Below, piece by piece: positions 52,004 to 61,542 of a DNA stretch of 64,000 bases. A program made the position numbers and the translations under genes. This DNA is from Pollutimonas sp963706785 (GTDB lineage: Bacteria; Pseudomonadota; Gammaproteobacteria; Burkholderiales; Burkholderiaceae_B): NCBI GenBank assembly GCA_963706785.1, contig CAVPNJ010000004.1, forward strand, positions 124,001 to 188,000, given 5' to 3'. Under the pieces are notes generated by a model that did not search any database, had not been told where the DNA came from, and worked only from the letters and a program-made list of their open reading frames with translations. The stretch's first letter is position 1. The number at the start of each line of letters is the position of its first letter.

Positions 52004-53065
52004 ATGAATAACTCGAATCTTTATTTCCGCACTTTTATTGTTTTACTAGTACTGGTCACCCTGGCATTTATTTTGGTGCTACTGCCTTTTTACGGCGCCA
52101 TTTTCTGGGGTGCAATTCTGGCTATTATGTTCACGCCCCTGCACAAGCAGCTTCTGACAAGAATGCGCGGGCACCCCAACCTTGCGGCGTTAAGTACGTT
52201 GCTGATCATCATAATGATGGTCATCATTCCAATGATTCTGGTCACGGGCGCACTCGTCCAAGAGGGCGCAGTAATTTATAAACGCATGAGCACTGGCGAG
52301 TTCAATCTGGGAGACTACTTTGAACAAATCGTCAGTGTCCTTCCGCCCTCAGTTCACGATCTGCTGAACCGCTTCGGGGTTGGTGACATCTTCGGCCTGC
52401 GAGAAAAACTTTCGGCCGGGGCACTGCAAGTTAGCAAGTTCGTGGCCACCCAGGCGGTAAACGTAGGACAGAACACTTTTCAATTTTTGATCGGCATGTT
52501 TGTCATGCTGTACATCCTATTCTTTTTGCTGCGTGACGGCGCCCATCTGGCGCGTCAAAGCAAACAGCTGATCCCGCTAAGCGAAGAGCATAAGCAGCAT
52601 CTGTTCCGTAAATTCGCCACAGTGGTCCGGGCCACCGTAAAAGGCAATATCGTCGTTGCCATAACCCAAGGGGCTCTGGGCGGATTCATGTTCTGGTTTC
52701 TTGGCATCGAAGGGGCGCTACTGTGGGGTGTTTTAATGGCCTTCCTGTCACTATTGCCGGCTGTCGGGCCCGCCCTGATCTGGCTTCCGGTCGCCGTCTA
52801 TTTCCTCGTCACGGGTGAGACATGGCAAGGCGTCACCCTTGCCCTTTTTGGTGTGCTGGTCATCGGCTTGGTCGATAATGTGCTGCGCCCCTTGCTGGTT
52901 GGCAAAGACACAAAGATCCCTGACTATGTCATATTAATATCTACGCTGGGCGGCCTGGCGGTATTCGGCTTGAACGGCTTTGTCATCGGACCTTTGATAG
53001 CCGCGCTATTCATTGCCTGCTGGGACCTCTTTCCATCGGCGATTCGGATGAATCAGGAAGAATAG
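52004..53065 (+). CDS. AI-2E family membrane protein 2
   Basis: 353 residues, same fold without the Ala-rich insert: YFRTFIVLLVLVTLAFILVLL, PFYGAIFWGAILAIMFTPLHKQL and the conserved SLLPAVGPALIWLPVAVYF loop. Lies 104 bases after its paralogue on the same strand, so the two may be cotranscribed; a terminator follows. Confidence 0.88.
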   Translation: MNNSNLYFRTFIVLLVLVTLAFILVLLPFYGAIFWGAILAIMFTPLHKQLLTRMRGHPNLAALSTLLIIIMMVIIPMILVTGALVQEGAVIYKRMSTGEFNLGDYFEQIVSVLPPSVHDLLNRFGVGDIFGLREKLSAGALQVSKFVATQAVNVGQNTFQFLIGMFVMLYILFFLLRDGAHLARQSKQLIPLSEEHKQHLFRKFATVVRATVKGNIVVAITQGALGGFMFWFLGIEGALLWGVLMAFLSLLPAVGPALIWLPVAVYFLVTGETWQGVTLALFGVLVIGLVDNVLRPLLVGKDTKIPDYVILISTLGGLAVFGLNGFVIGPLIAALFIACWDLFPSAIRMNQEE

Positions 53066-53077
53066 AAATAATTAATA

Positions 53078-53109
53078 TGGGCGCCACATATTCTCGCGCC
53101 CACTTTTTC
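53078..53109 (+). terminator. Rho-independent terminator
   Basis: TGGGCGC (53078-53084) pairs with GCGCCCA (53096-53102) around an 11-base loop, followed by CTTTTTC. Ends the AI-2E unit. Confidence 0.78.
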
Positions 53110-53133
53110 ACTGAAAAACCGGAATCGTGCGCG

Positions 53134-53517
53134 TCAAGCAGACCAGGAAGAAACGAACAGAATCCCAACGTTTACGGCTAGCGCCAGCCCCCACACCAGC
53201 GAACGCAGCGAGCCGTAACCTGCCACATAAGCCGCCAGATAAACCACTCGCAATACGATCCAGGCAATCATCAGACTAATGAGCAGAACGGGATCGACCA
53301 TTTTGAACAGGGAGAACAACGTTGCTGCGTAAAAGAATGGCAACGCTTCAAATAGATTGGCCTGCGCGGCATTTGCGCGCGCCCGCCACCCCTCTTGATT
53401 AGCAAGCCAAGCTCGCGGAGCATTGTTGTCGAAACCCTTGCCGCCGGCCTTGGATATCGTCGCCGCTATGAAGGGCAAAATTGCCGCAATAAGCATAAGC
53501 CATGCAATAGTGTCCAT
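53134..53517 (-). CDS. MAPEG-family membrane protein
   Basis: 127 residues, four hydrophobic helices. The pattern RARANAAQANLFEALPFFYAA and IAWIVLRVVYLAAYV are typical of bacterial MAPEG proteins (relatives of glutathione-dependent eicosanoid enzymes). Biochemical role in bacteria is mostly unknown. Confidence 0.87.
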   Translation of the reverse strand: MDTIAWLMLIAAILPFIAATISKAGGKGFDNNAPRAWLANQEGWRARANAAQANLFEALPFFYAATLFSLFKMVDPVLLISLMIAWIVLRVVYLAAYVAGYGSLRSLVWGLALAVNVGILFVSSWSA

Positions 53518-53560
53518 ATAGACTCCAGATTTCTTGGATTCGTGGAAAGAGGATATTCTG

Positions 53561-53566
53561 TATAAT
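53561..53566 (+). promoter_or_regulatory. -10 element of tRNA-Thr
   Basis: A perfect TATAAT 54 bases upstream of the tRNA 5' end. No good -35 at 16-18 bases; TTGGAT is 21 bases away. The assignment rests on the -10 only. Confidence 0.45.
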
Positions 53567-53619
53567 AATCGGCTTGGTAAGTCTTAGGTGCGCGCAATGC
53601 GGCCTTTTTTATGCCAAAA

Positions 53620-53695
53620 GCCGATGTAGCTCAGTTGGTAGAGCAGCTCATTCGTAATGAGAAGGTCGGGGGTTCGACTCCTCTCATCGGCACCA
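53620..53695 (+). tRNA. tRNA-Thr (CGT)
   Basis: 76 nucleotides with encoded CCA; acceptor GCCGATG pairs with CATCGGC. Anticodon loop TTCGTAA gives CGT, decoding ACG. T-loop GGTTCGACTCC. I found no second copy of its 3' end downstream, so there is no sign of an island here. Confidence 0.96.
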
Positions 53696-53902
53696 ACGTG
53701 GCGCCCCTAATAAGCCGCAAATCGGCGAAGCCCCCACCTTGCAACTGGCCCTTGCGGGGTATCGAGTCGTCTCTTCGACCTTCTACCCCTGTTTGTGATC
53801 TATACCGAAAACTCCGGTCGTATAGCGCCAGTGCGAGGCAGACCCATCATTTCGCGGGCTTCCTTGGGAGTAGCCGGTTCATAGCCCATTTGCGCATGGC
53901 AT

Positions 53903-54661
53903 TTACAGCGTTGACAAAGCCCGCAGCGCAGCCCCTTCCGACGTAAAGTTATCGATCTTTAGCCAGGTCTTGATTGCTTCACGGCGAAGCTCCCACTCAC
54001 CTTCTAGAAGGGAAAACCAGGCGATGTCCATAGGCTCACCCTTCACAACTATAGCGCTGCGCCAAACGCCTTCAGGTATAAATCCATAACGACACGCTGC
54101 TCGCATTGAGGCAACGTTCTTTGAGCAACATCTCCACACTAGACGCCGATAACCTAATGTGTCCATGGCGTACTGCATCAGTAAAAAGATAGCTTCCGTG
54201 GATTGTCGCGTCCGTTGCAAAAGCGGAGAAATCCAGACGCTACCGACTTCGATCGCCCCGTCCATCGGAGCAATATCGCAAAGAGAAAGCCATCCACGAA
54301 CCAAACCGGTGGCCTCGTCGCGCAAGGCCCAGAAAGGCTGATAGCTACGGCTGGCAAGTTCTTCGACCGTTGATTTCATGGCCTCAAAACTTGGGAAGGG
54401 CCCGTAGCGCAGGTAGGTAAAGCTCGCGTCTGCGTTTTGTGCTGCCTCCCAAAGGTCGACAGTATGGCCTGTATTTAAAGGCTCAAGCTTCACATAGGAG
54501 CCTGCAAGCATTATTTTTTCGGGCAAGGGTCTAGGTAGTGCCAAATCGTCCAAATTTGCCTCGGGACAGATGATTAGAGCGCAACACAAATAGTGCTTCG
54601 AGCATACCAGCAAATTAATGGCTGTCCCAGTGAGGCAGTTGCCTCCCTTGGTGGTCGTCAC
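53903..54661 (-). CDS. GNAT-family N-acetyltransferase (RimJ/RimL type)
   Basis: Up to 252 residues. The GNAT domain starts near LAGSYVKLEPLNTGHTVDLW and includes WISPLLQRTRQSTEAIFLLM (acetyl-CoA loop region) and RLVWRCCSKNVASMRAACRYGF. The start is uncertain: an ATG at 54511 gives 202 residues but no ribosome site. The preceding LDDLALPRPLPEK resembles the N-terminus of relatives, so a start upstream (up to 54661) is likely. The target is probably a small molecule or a protein N-terminus. Confidence 0.83.
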   Translation of the reverse strand: MTTTKGGNCLTGTAINLLVCSKHYLCCALIICPEANLDDLALPRPLPEKIMLAGSYVKLEPLNTGHTVDLWEAAQNADASFTYLRYGPFPSFEAMKSTVEELASRSYQPFWALRDEATGLVRGWLSLCDIAPMDGAIEVGSVWISPLLQRTRQSTEAIFLLMQYAMDTLGYRRLVWRCCSKNVASMRAACRYGFIPEGVWRSAIVVKGEPMDIAWFSLLEGEWELRREAIKTWLKIDNFTSEGAALRALSTL

Positions 54662-54836
54662 CTATAGGTTTCCACATTGCTGACTACGTTGGGTCGTGAT
54701 CCGGTGCGTATACGTCACGCTACAACTGCCCTTGAAAACCCGATCTAGGGAAGTGGGAAGCAGCTTTTTCAATACAATTGATCGTCAGCTCACGCTCAGA
54801 CGAGCGCGCGCCGCGCACCGAGGAAGGAGTTACTCC

Positions 54837-57125
54837 ATGCCGATCGAGCCATCAGACGAAGATCTCTCTAGAGCCGCTAAGCCGAACACACAAGCGTCGA
54901 AGCCGCAGAAAGAGAAGCCGCATCCGCCCCTTGAACGCAGCCGATTCGGCGGCACAGAACGCCGGCCCGACCGTCCGGCCGACGACGACGCGCCAGTGTC
55001 GCGCAGCGACCTCAGCAAGGGGCCGCAAGAATTGCTGGAACACCGCAGGGCCCGCATCAACTGGGGCGTCCTATTGATTTCGTCGGCGGTGATTCTCGCC
55101 TTCTCAATCTGGGCCATCGTCATGCCCGATGACGCGCGCACGAAGATGAAGATGGCCGTCGACTGGATCGCCACTAACCTCGGCTGGTACTACGTGCTAA
55201 CGATGACCCTTGTGATTGGTTTTGTGATCTGGGTCGCACTTTCCAAGGAAGGCGACGTACGGCTCGGTCCCGATCACTCACGGCCGCAGTACAAGCTCGC
55301 GACCTGGGTTGCGATGTTGTTCGCAGCGGGTGTGGGGATCGACATGCTCTTCTTCTCGGTCACCGGCCCTGTCGTGCAGTACCTGTCTCCTCCCTCAGGC
55401 GCGGGCGGCACGTCCGCAGCGATGAAGGATGCCGTCGTCTGGACGATGTTTCATTACGGCATTGCCGGCTGGGCGGTCTATGCCCTACTCGGCATGGCGA
55501 TGGGGTACTTCGCCTACCGATGGGGTATGCCCCTATCGATCCGTGCGGCTCTATATCCGCTGCTTGGCAAGCGCGTACGCGGGCCCTTGGGAGATGGCAT
55601 CAACATCATCGCACTGGTTGGCACCGTGTTCGGCGTCGCCACGTCGATGGGCATCGGCGTCGTACTGCTGAACGTGGGATTCTCGCTGATCTTCGGCTTC
55701 GAGCAGGGCCTTGCATTGCAAATCGCGCTGGTCGTCGGCGCGGTGGTCCTGACCATCGCGGCCACCACGTCTGGTGTCGACCGCGGCATCCGCTGGATCT
55801 CAGAACTGAACCTTTGGAGCGCCGTGGCGATGATGGTCTACATCCTCATCGCCGGACAGACGGCGTTCCTTCTGAACGCGCTCGTCGAGAACATCGGTCA
55901 GTTCATTGTCACGTTTCCAGCACGCACGCTGCAGACCTTCGCCTATGAACCGGGCAGCGCTGAGTGGATGGGCGGATGGACGCTGTTCTTCTGGGCGTTC
56001 TGGCTCGCGTGGGGGCCGTTCGTAGGCGTCTTCCTCGCGCGCATTTCGCGCGGGCGCACGCTGCGCGAGTTCGTCATTGCGGCGATTACTGTACCGGTGA
56101 TGTGCGACTTCATCATTGTTTCGCTATTCGGCAACTCGGCCCTCTACCATGTGATGCGGGGCAACACGGCGTTCGCCAGCCTCGCAGTCGAGAGCCCGGA
56201 GCGAGGCTGGTACGCGCTGCTGGAGATGTTCCCGGGCGCGATGTTCCTTATCGGTCTTGCGACGCTCTCAGGCTTGCTGTTCTACCTCACCAGCGCGAAC
56301 TCAGGCGCAATGGTGATGTCAAACTTCTCTGCCTCGATCCCCGACCCATCGCACGATGGCCCGAAATGGCTGCGCATCTTTTGGGCCGTACTTACCGCAG
56401 TGCTCACCGTGGCGATGCTGCTCGCAGGGGGCGTGACGGCGATGGAGTACGCTACGCTCATCTTCGCGTTACCGGTAACGATCATCGCTTACCTGGTGAT
56501 GGCGTCCTTCTACAAGGTACTGCGAATGGAGCGGGCGGAGCGCGAAGGTCAGGTATTGCGGAAGGCGTCCATTGCGCCGATCGGGGGCCACGTTCCCGAG
56601 CGGTCGTGGAAGCAGCGGCTTGAACAATTGCGCGCGTTCCCAACATTGAGGCAAGTCACCCAATTCCTCGACCGCACGGTGCGACCGGCGCTCGACGACG
56701 TTGTCGCCGAGTTCCGGAACCAGGGTTATCAAATCGAGCGAGGCTCCATGACCAACGTGAGCGGCATCGAAGAGCCGATGTTGAGGGTGTCGATGGATAC
56801 ATACCGCGATTTTCTCTACCATGTCGCCATCGTGGAGGCGCCCGTTCCGATGTTCGGTGCCCGGATGTCGCGTGAGACCGACGTTTACTACCGACTCGAG
56901 GTATTCACGCAGACCGGTTCGGGCGGCTATGACCTCATGGGCCTGACAAAGCAGCAAGTGATTGATGACGTGCTGGAGCGATACGAAGCTCACCTCGCCT
57001 TCCTCACCCACTCCACAGAGACCGATACCAGATCAGTACTCACACCGTGGATGCCGCCCGCAGAGCATCACTCGGCATTGCCCAAGGATGCGGACGACAT
57101 TCAGAAACTTGAAGAGAAGAAGTGA
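54837..57125 (+). CDS. BCCT-family (BetT-like) transporter, GC-rich
   Basis: 762 residues from the ATG at 54837, with AGGAAGGAG upstream. An unusual polar N-terminus of about 75 residues precedes 12 membrane helices with the BCCT core (GWTLFFWAFWLAWGPFVGVFLARISRGRTLREF). A long cytoplasmic C-terminal domain (from about 610) as in osmoregulated choline transporter BetT. It takes up betaine, choline or carnitine by ion or proton coupling. The gene is strikingly richer in G/C third positions than its neighbours and stands beside decayed genes, so it was probably acquired. Confidence 0.92.
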   Translation: MPIEPSDEDLSRAAKPNTQASKPQKEKPHPPLERSRFGGTERRPDRPADDDAPVSRSDLSKGPQELLEHRRARINWGVLLISSAVILAFSIWAIVMPDDARTKMKMAVDWIATNLGWYYVLTMTLVIGFVIWVALSKEGDVRLGPDHSRPQYKLATWVAMLFAAGVGIDMLFFSVTGPVVQYLSPPSGAGGTSAAMKDAVVWTMFHYGIAGWAVYALLGMAMGYFAYRWGMPLSIRAALYPLLGKRVRGPLGDGINIIALVGTVFGVATSMGIGVVLLNVGFSLIFGFEQGLALQIALVVGAVVLTIAATTSGVDRGIRWISELNLWSAVAMMVYILIAGQTAFLLNALVENIGQFIVTFPARTLQTFAYEPGSAEWMGGWTLFFWAFWLAWGPFVGVFLARISRGRTLREFVIAAITVPVMCDFIIVSLFGNSALYHVMRGNTAFASLAVESPERGWYALLEMFPGAMFLIGLATLSGLLFYLTSANSGAMVMSNFSASIPDPSHDGPKWLRIFWAVLTAVLTVAMLLAGGVTAMEYATLIFALPVTIIAYLVMASFYKVLRMERAEREGQVLRKASIAPIGGHVPERSWKQRLEQLRAFPTLRQVTQFLDRTVRPALDDVVAEFRNQGYQIERGSMTNVSGIEEPMLRVSMDTYRDFLYHVAIVEAPVPMFGARMSRETDVYYRLEVFTQTGSGGYDLMGLTKQQVIDDVLERYEAHLAFLTHSTETDTRSVLTPWMPPAEHHSALPKDADDIQKLEEKK

Positions 57126-57249
57126 CGGCCTATGGACCATATCTCCGTATAGAAACAGCTAATCCCGTGGGATATTCGGTATCAAGTCGGGCGATGTTGG
57201 GCGGTTCTGGCCGATAATCGCAAAGTCGGTGGGAACCACACGAGGCCAC

Positions 57250-57535
57250 CATAATGTTGATACACGACATTTGATGGTGTAGTCGCCGCCACTCGACTCG
57301 AGGGCCATGCGCACCGCACGCCTGACATAGTGCATACACAATAAGAGCCACCCCAAGCAATACGCTCGACCACGCCCCCGCCGGTGCGCCAAAAAGCCAC
57401 GCGCCTCCAATCGTTCCAAGCACGATACCGACCTGCATCGGGGCCAGCCTTTTTAGCACAGGCCATAACGTTCGTGGACCCGCCTGCCAGACATTGGTAA
57501 ACAACGAAGGCAAGATCAGCAATGCAGCATGTATT
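57250..57535 (-). pseudogene. TauE/SafE-family permease fragment
   Basis: The frame ILPSLFTNVWQAGP, LWPVLKRLAPMQVGIVLGTIGG and GVALIVYALCQACG matches an internal part of sulfite-exporter TauE/SafE proteins. No start or remaining half is visible; a stop interrupts its upstream side. Remnant. Confidence 0.65.
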
Positions 57536-57649
57536 TAAGTGGGGATAAGCATTCCAACCGAGAATGCTGAGTGGCCGGCGTCGGCCGGTGGCATCGCCAA
57601 CGCGAGCAAGCCGATCGCCACTGTAGGCAAGCTCCAGAAGCCGGGTGTA

Positions 57650-58412
57650 AACGCCGCGGCAACGATTCCACACTTTGTTGCTCTCGACCTTCGGGTCGAA
57701 CATCCAGCGCTGTTCACCAGTTTCGGCATTCAACGCAAAGACCTTGTTGCGCGGCGTGCACAAATATAATGAGTCGCCTACCTGTATGGGGGTATTCTGG
57801 TCCTCAGAACCCTCTATGGCTTCTTCGCCCGTTCGGAAAGTCCAGGCAAGTTCAAGGTCATCGACGTTGTCGCGATTGATCTGCTGATACGGTGCATAGC
57901 GGGTTCCCGCCGTGGACTTGCCATAATATTTCCAGCTATTTTGTGGGTCGCTCGGGTCAGTTACGACCGGCGGAGCTTTGGCAAGCTGAGCCGTGTTCGA
58001 GATGACACCCTGGGGAACAAACATCGAAGCGGCTCCGGCCGCGAGCACGATCAATTGAGCGGCCGCCGCAGCGTAAGCGACGCGGGAACGCCTTTTCATC
58101 AGACGCGGAACCAATAAAGCGGCAAATAGACCCAAAACGAGAATCGGTGCCATACGTGGCACCCAGCCCCAAAAAGTCGTACCGACTTCATAAAATGCCC
58201 AGATTACCGTACCGATAAAGATTACCGCATAGACCCATGCGCCGAGAATTTGCCGACGAACATACAGTAACCCGGAGACCACCATTGCGACGCCTCTTAA
58301 CGTAATACCAGGACCCGCCAAGCGAAACCAGGCGAATACCGCCTATCGCCAATACGAGCCCAATATCGCCAAGATGATGCCAGAAAAGTCGTCGGCCAGC
58401 GACTTTGATCAT
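57650..58412 (-). pseudogene. gcd: Membrane-bound PQQ glucose dehydrogenase fragment
   Basis: The N-terminal membrane part and the beginning of the PQQ domain of Gcd are recognisable: helices (GAWVYAVIFIGTVIWAFYEVGTTFW), then WKYYGKSTAGTRYAPYQQIN, LAWTFRTGE and NKVFALNAETGEQRWMFDPK. The first helix (LVLAIGGIRLVSLGGSWYY) lies in another frame upstream of 58320. Homology ends near CRGV (about 57650). The remaining 60 percent (catalytic propeller) is missing. A frameshifted, truncated gene. Confidence 0.82.
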
Positions 58413-58683
58413 GCGGATGTTGTTCCAGAGCAGTTGACATAGTCGATCCCGGTAACAATGACAGGACTAAACAGTGTACGCCCAGAATATTTAATTAAAC
58501 GCTACTGGCCTTACGAACCCTTGACAAACGCAAACACGGTCTGCATTGAAACTGCCGTTAAACTACCTTGCGAGCCGCGAAGCAGAGCGCATCCATAGGT
58601 TAATATTCTCCCATATGGACCCGTCAATCCCCAGAACATTAAACGAGATTCCAACATTATTGCGAGATCGTTTGCCTGTATAC

Positions 58684-59776
58684 ATGCAACCCAGCGCCGA
58701 CAAGTTCGAACCACCATTATTCTTTGTCATTAACGATGGCTCGGGGCGCCAAGACTACAAGCGCAACACGCCAGACCATTGACTTCGCCATGCGTTCGGC
58801 GGACGCGGTATCGTATATTCGTTATCGACGGCAATCAGCGGCCCCGACGCAACCATCAAAAACGCAGTGGCCACCGCCAAAGAAGCAAGCGGTGCCGTTG
58901 TCGCGGTTGGCGGAGACGGGACAATCAATGGAGTTGCGACAGCCGCTTTGGCACAGCAACTGCTTGTTTGGCGCGGTCCCACAAGGTACGTTTAATTATT
59001 TTGGCCGCACCACGACATTCCCGAAGATATAGAATCGCGGCTCTTCAGGATTTATTGCTGGGAAACCGGTGCCTGTGCAAGTTGGCCTAGTAAATGACCG
59101 GGTCTTTCTCGTCAACGCCAGCGTCGGCTTTTATCCCGAATTGCTCGAGGATCGTGAAGTGTTCAAGCAACGCTATGGCCGAAGTCGGCTTGTCGCGCTA
59201 TGGGCAGCGGTAGTTACAGCGTTTGGTAGTCATCGACACCTTGATATGTCGTTAGAACAAGGTGGAAAACGCGTTAGCTTTCGAACCACTACGCTATTCA
59301 TTGGCAACAATCGCCTTCAGCTCGAGCAGGTTGGCATGCCGCAGGCGGAGGCCGTGAAACAGGGCCAACTCGCAGCTATCGCGATAAAACCTGTAGGGAC
59401 AATGGCAATGTTGTGGTTAGCCGCGCACGGTGCTTTAGGCAGGCTGGGCAATGCAGAAAACGTTACCGGCTTCAGTTTTCGCAGCCTGACGGTTGCTCCA
59501 TTAAGGCTGTTGCAGGGTAAGCGCAGCATGCGTCAAACCGAAGGTGCGACGGCTAAGGTGAATCGGCGCAAGCATCGTATTAAGGTCGCGGTTGATGGCG
59601 AGATTATGTGGTTGAATGCACCGCTCGAGTTTCGTGTGTCGCCGGAGCAGCTGCTATTGATTAAACCTAGCCATGAATCTGATTCAAACAACCAGATTAA
59701 TGGGTCGCTAAGCGGTGACTCGCTCGCCGAGTCGCAGCGCGCTTTGCAAGCTCGCATGAAGGGCGATGCGACATGA
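58684..59776 (+). pseudogene. Diacylglycerol kinase-family (YegS/LcrB-like) gene, frameshifted
   Basis: Parts of one DAGK catalytic domain are spread over several frames: PPLFFVINDGSG, YRIFVIDGNQRP, the nucleotide loop GGDGTING and PQGTFNYFGRT. From 59069 on a single open frame of 235 codons gives the C-terminal half (VPVQVGLVNDRVFLVNASVGFYPELLEDR). At least three indels lie between 58740 and 59060. The C-terminal frame overlaps the next gene by four bases (ATGA), the relic of an operon. Confidence 0.82.
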
Positions 59777-60591
59777 GGGTGGCGCTACATATTTCTGACC
59801 CGCATTTCGGTACCGAACGGCCGCAGGTCGTTGACGCGCTGGAGCGCCTGGCGCATGCGCACGCGCCCACCGTAGTGATCCTATCGGGCGACATCACGCA
59901 ACGCGCGCGCAAAGTGGAATTCACCGCTGCCAGCGCCTTCATGGATCGCCTTGCCATCCCTGCCCGGCTAGTCATAGCGGGAAACCATGACATTCCGCTA
60001 TTTGATCTGGCCACCCGACTATTTCACCCCTACTTCCGCTACAAGCGAGCGTTTGGTTCAGATCTTGAGCCTATCCATGAGACACCGGAATTGCTCGTTA
60101 TCGGTGTCCGAACCACACGCCGTTATCGACATATTGAAGGGGAAGTTTCAGCACGACAGATCGAGCGGGTGGCACAGCGGCTAAAGCGGGCGGGACAAAA
60201 TCAGTTGCGTATCGTTGTAACGCATCAGCCTGTGCACGTAACGCTTCCCACAGACGAAGAACACTTATTGCGCGGTCACGAACAAGCGATAAGCCAATGG
60301 GCAGATGCCGGTGTCGACCTGATCCTGGGCGGCCATATTCATCGGCCCTTTATCTGCGGCCTGCATGATGAGCTTGTCGATTTGCGCCGTCACGTGTGGG
60401 CGGTACAGGCGGGTACGGCGGTGTCGTCCAGGATTCGCCATGATTCCAGCAACTCTATTAATCTTATTCGTCATGCATTCGACGGTATGCCGCGGCATTG
60501 TGTCGTGGAACGCTGGGATTATGACGAGGGTTCTGACGAATTCACCATGATAGAAAGTAAGTCGATAGGGCAATTCCAGCCCTCGACTTAA
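59773..60591 (+). CDS. Metallophosphoesterase (calcineurin-like, Icc/CpdA type)
   Basis: 272 residues. HISDPHFG, VILSGDITQRA, AGNHD, VTHQPVH and LGGHIHRP supply the two-metal site in family order. Related to cAMP/lipid phosphodiesterases of the Icc group. Its start overlaps the DAG-kinase frame, and the pair DAG kinase plus phosphoesterase suggests lipid metabolism. This gene is intact although its partner is not. Confidence 0.9.
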   Translation: MRVALHISDPHFGTERPQVVDALERLAHAHAPTVVILSGDITQRARKVEFTAASAFMDRLAIPARLVIAGNHDIPLFDLATRLFHPYFRYKRAFGSDLEPIHETPELLVIGVRTTRRYRHIEGEVSARQIERVAQRLKRAGQNQLRIVVTHQPVHVTLPTDEEHLLRGHEQAISQWADAGVDLILGGHIHRPFICGLHDELVDLRRHVWAVQAGTAVSSRIRHDSSNSINLIRHAFDGMPRHCVVERWDYDEGSDEFTMIESKSIGQFQPST

Positions 60592-60598
60592 GGCCCGA

Positions 60599-61534
60599 CT
60601 AGCATTCTTGATTTAGCGCTACTTCAATTTCCGACAAGGTGGGCATGGACGCCGCTGCACCGTGCCTCGTAACCGAAATCCCAGCGAGGGTTGCGGCGAA
60701 CGATAACGCGTCCGGCAACGGCAAGCCCTTGGCAAGACCCACTGCGAACCCCGCTGTAAAACCATCCCCCGCGCCCGTCGTATCGACGCAAGCGCCTAGT
60801 TCTACAGCCTGCACCAGGACTGTTTGAGTCGGCCCGCAATACAATGCGCCTTTTTCGCCTAAGGTAATAATTACGTTGCCGACACCCTTATCCAGAAGGA
60901 TGCGCGCGGCCCTTTTGGCGTCGTCGACTGTAGCTACGGCGATTCCGGTCAAGAGGCCTGCTTCCGTTTCGTTGGGAAGTATGAAGTCACACAGTGGAAA
61001 GACGTCATCGGGCAAATCGACTGCCGGCGCGGGATTGAGTATCGTCGTCACGCGATTCTTTCGGGCAAGTTCCAAACCTCGCCGTGCCACGTCGACCGGC
61101 TGCTCTAACTGCACGACAAACACCTTGGATTCAGCGATGTCGTGCTCGACCTTATCCACGTCGATCGGACGCATCAAACGTGATGCCCCGGGGTAAACCG
61201 TGATGGCATTGCCCCCGGTTCGCGAGTCTACAAAAATGCTGGCTGCGCCGGTTGCTTGCGCCGGCATCACCACCGCTTTGCTATGGACGCCTTCGTACCG
61301 CCAGAACGCAACGGCGTCCTGACCAAAGGCATCGTCACCGATAAATGTGAAAAATGATACGTCGGCTCCCGCCCTGGCTGCGGCAACTGCCTGGTTCGAT
61401 CCCTTGCCGCCATGGCCCCGCAGGAAATTGGAAGCGGTGACCGTTTCACCAGGAGCCGGCATGCGGCTTCCGGTGAAAACCAAATCGGCAGCGTATATGC
61501 CAAGCACAAAGATTTTAGGACCTGTGGTTGCCAC
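60599..61534 (-). CDS. rbsK: Ribokinase (PfkB family)
   Basis: 311 residues. Ribokinase signature 1 (FLRGHGGKGSNQAVAAARAG) and signature 2 with the catalytic Asp in DTTGAGDGFTAGFAVGL. Phosphorylates ribose or a related sugar in the cytoplasm. Eight bases downstream of rpiB; together they would feed ribose into the pentose phosphate pathway. The real substrate could be another pentose or a tetrose. Confidence 0.9.
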   Translation of the reverse strand: MATTGPKIFVLGIYAADLVFTGSRMPAPGETVTASNFLRGHGGKGSNQAVAAARAGADVSFFTFIGDDAFGQDAVAFWRYEGVHSKAVVMPAQATGAASIFVDSRTGGNAITVYPGASRLMRPIDVDKVEHDIAESKVFVVQLEQPVDVARRGLELARKNRVTTILNPAPAVDLPDDVFPLCDFILPNETEAGLLTGIAVATVDDAKRAARILLDKGVGNVIITLGEKGALYCGPTQTVLVQAVELGACVDTTGAGDGFTAGFAVGLAKGLPLPDALSFAATLAGISVTRHGAAASMPTLSEIEVALNQEC

Positions 61535-61542
61535 GCCGACCC

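Noticed and set aside
53620..53902. tRNA-Thr as a second integration site
   Set aside because: No repeat of its 3' end and no integrase were found downstream.
57535..57729. Hydrophobic frame on the minus strand ending SVGMLIPT as a separate gene
   Set aside because: It lies in the junction between gcd and TauE remnants, has no start context and ends at an internal stop.
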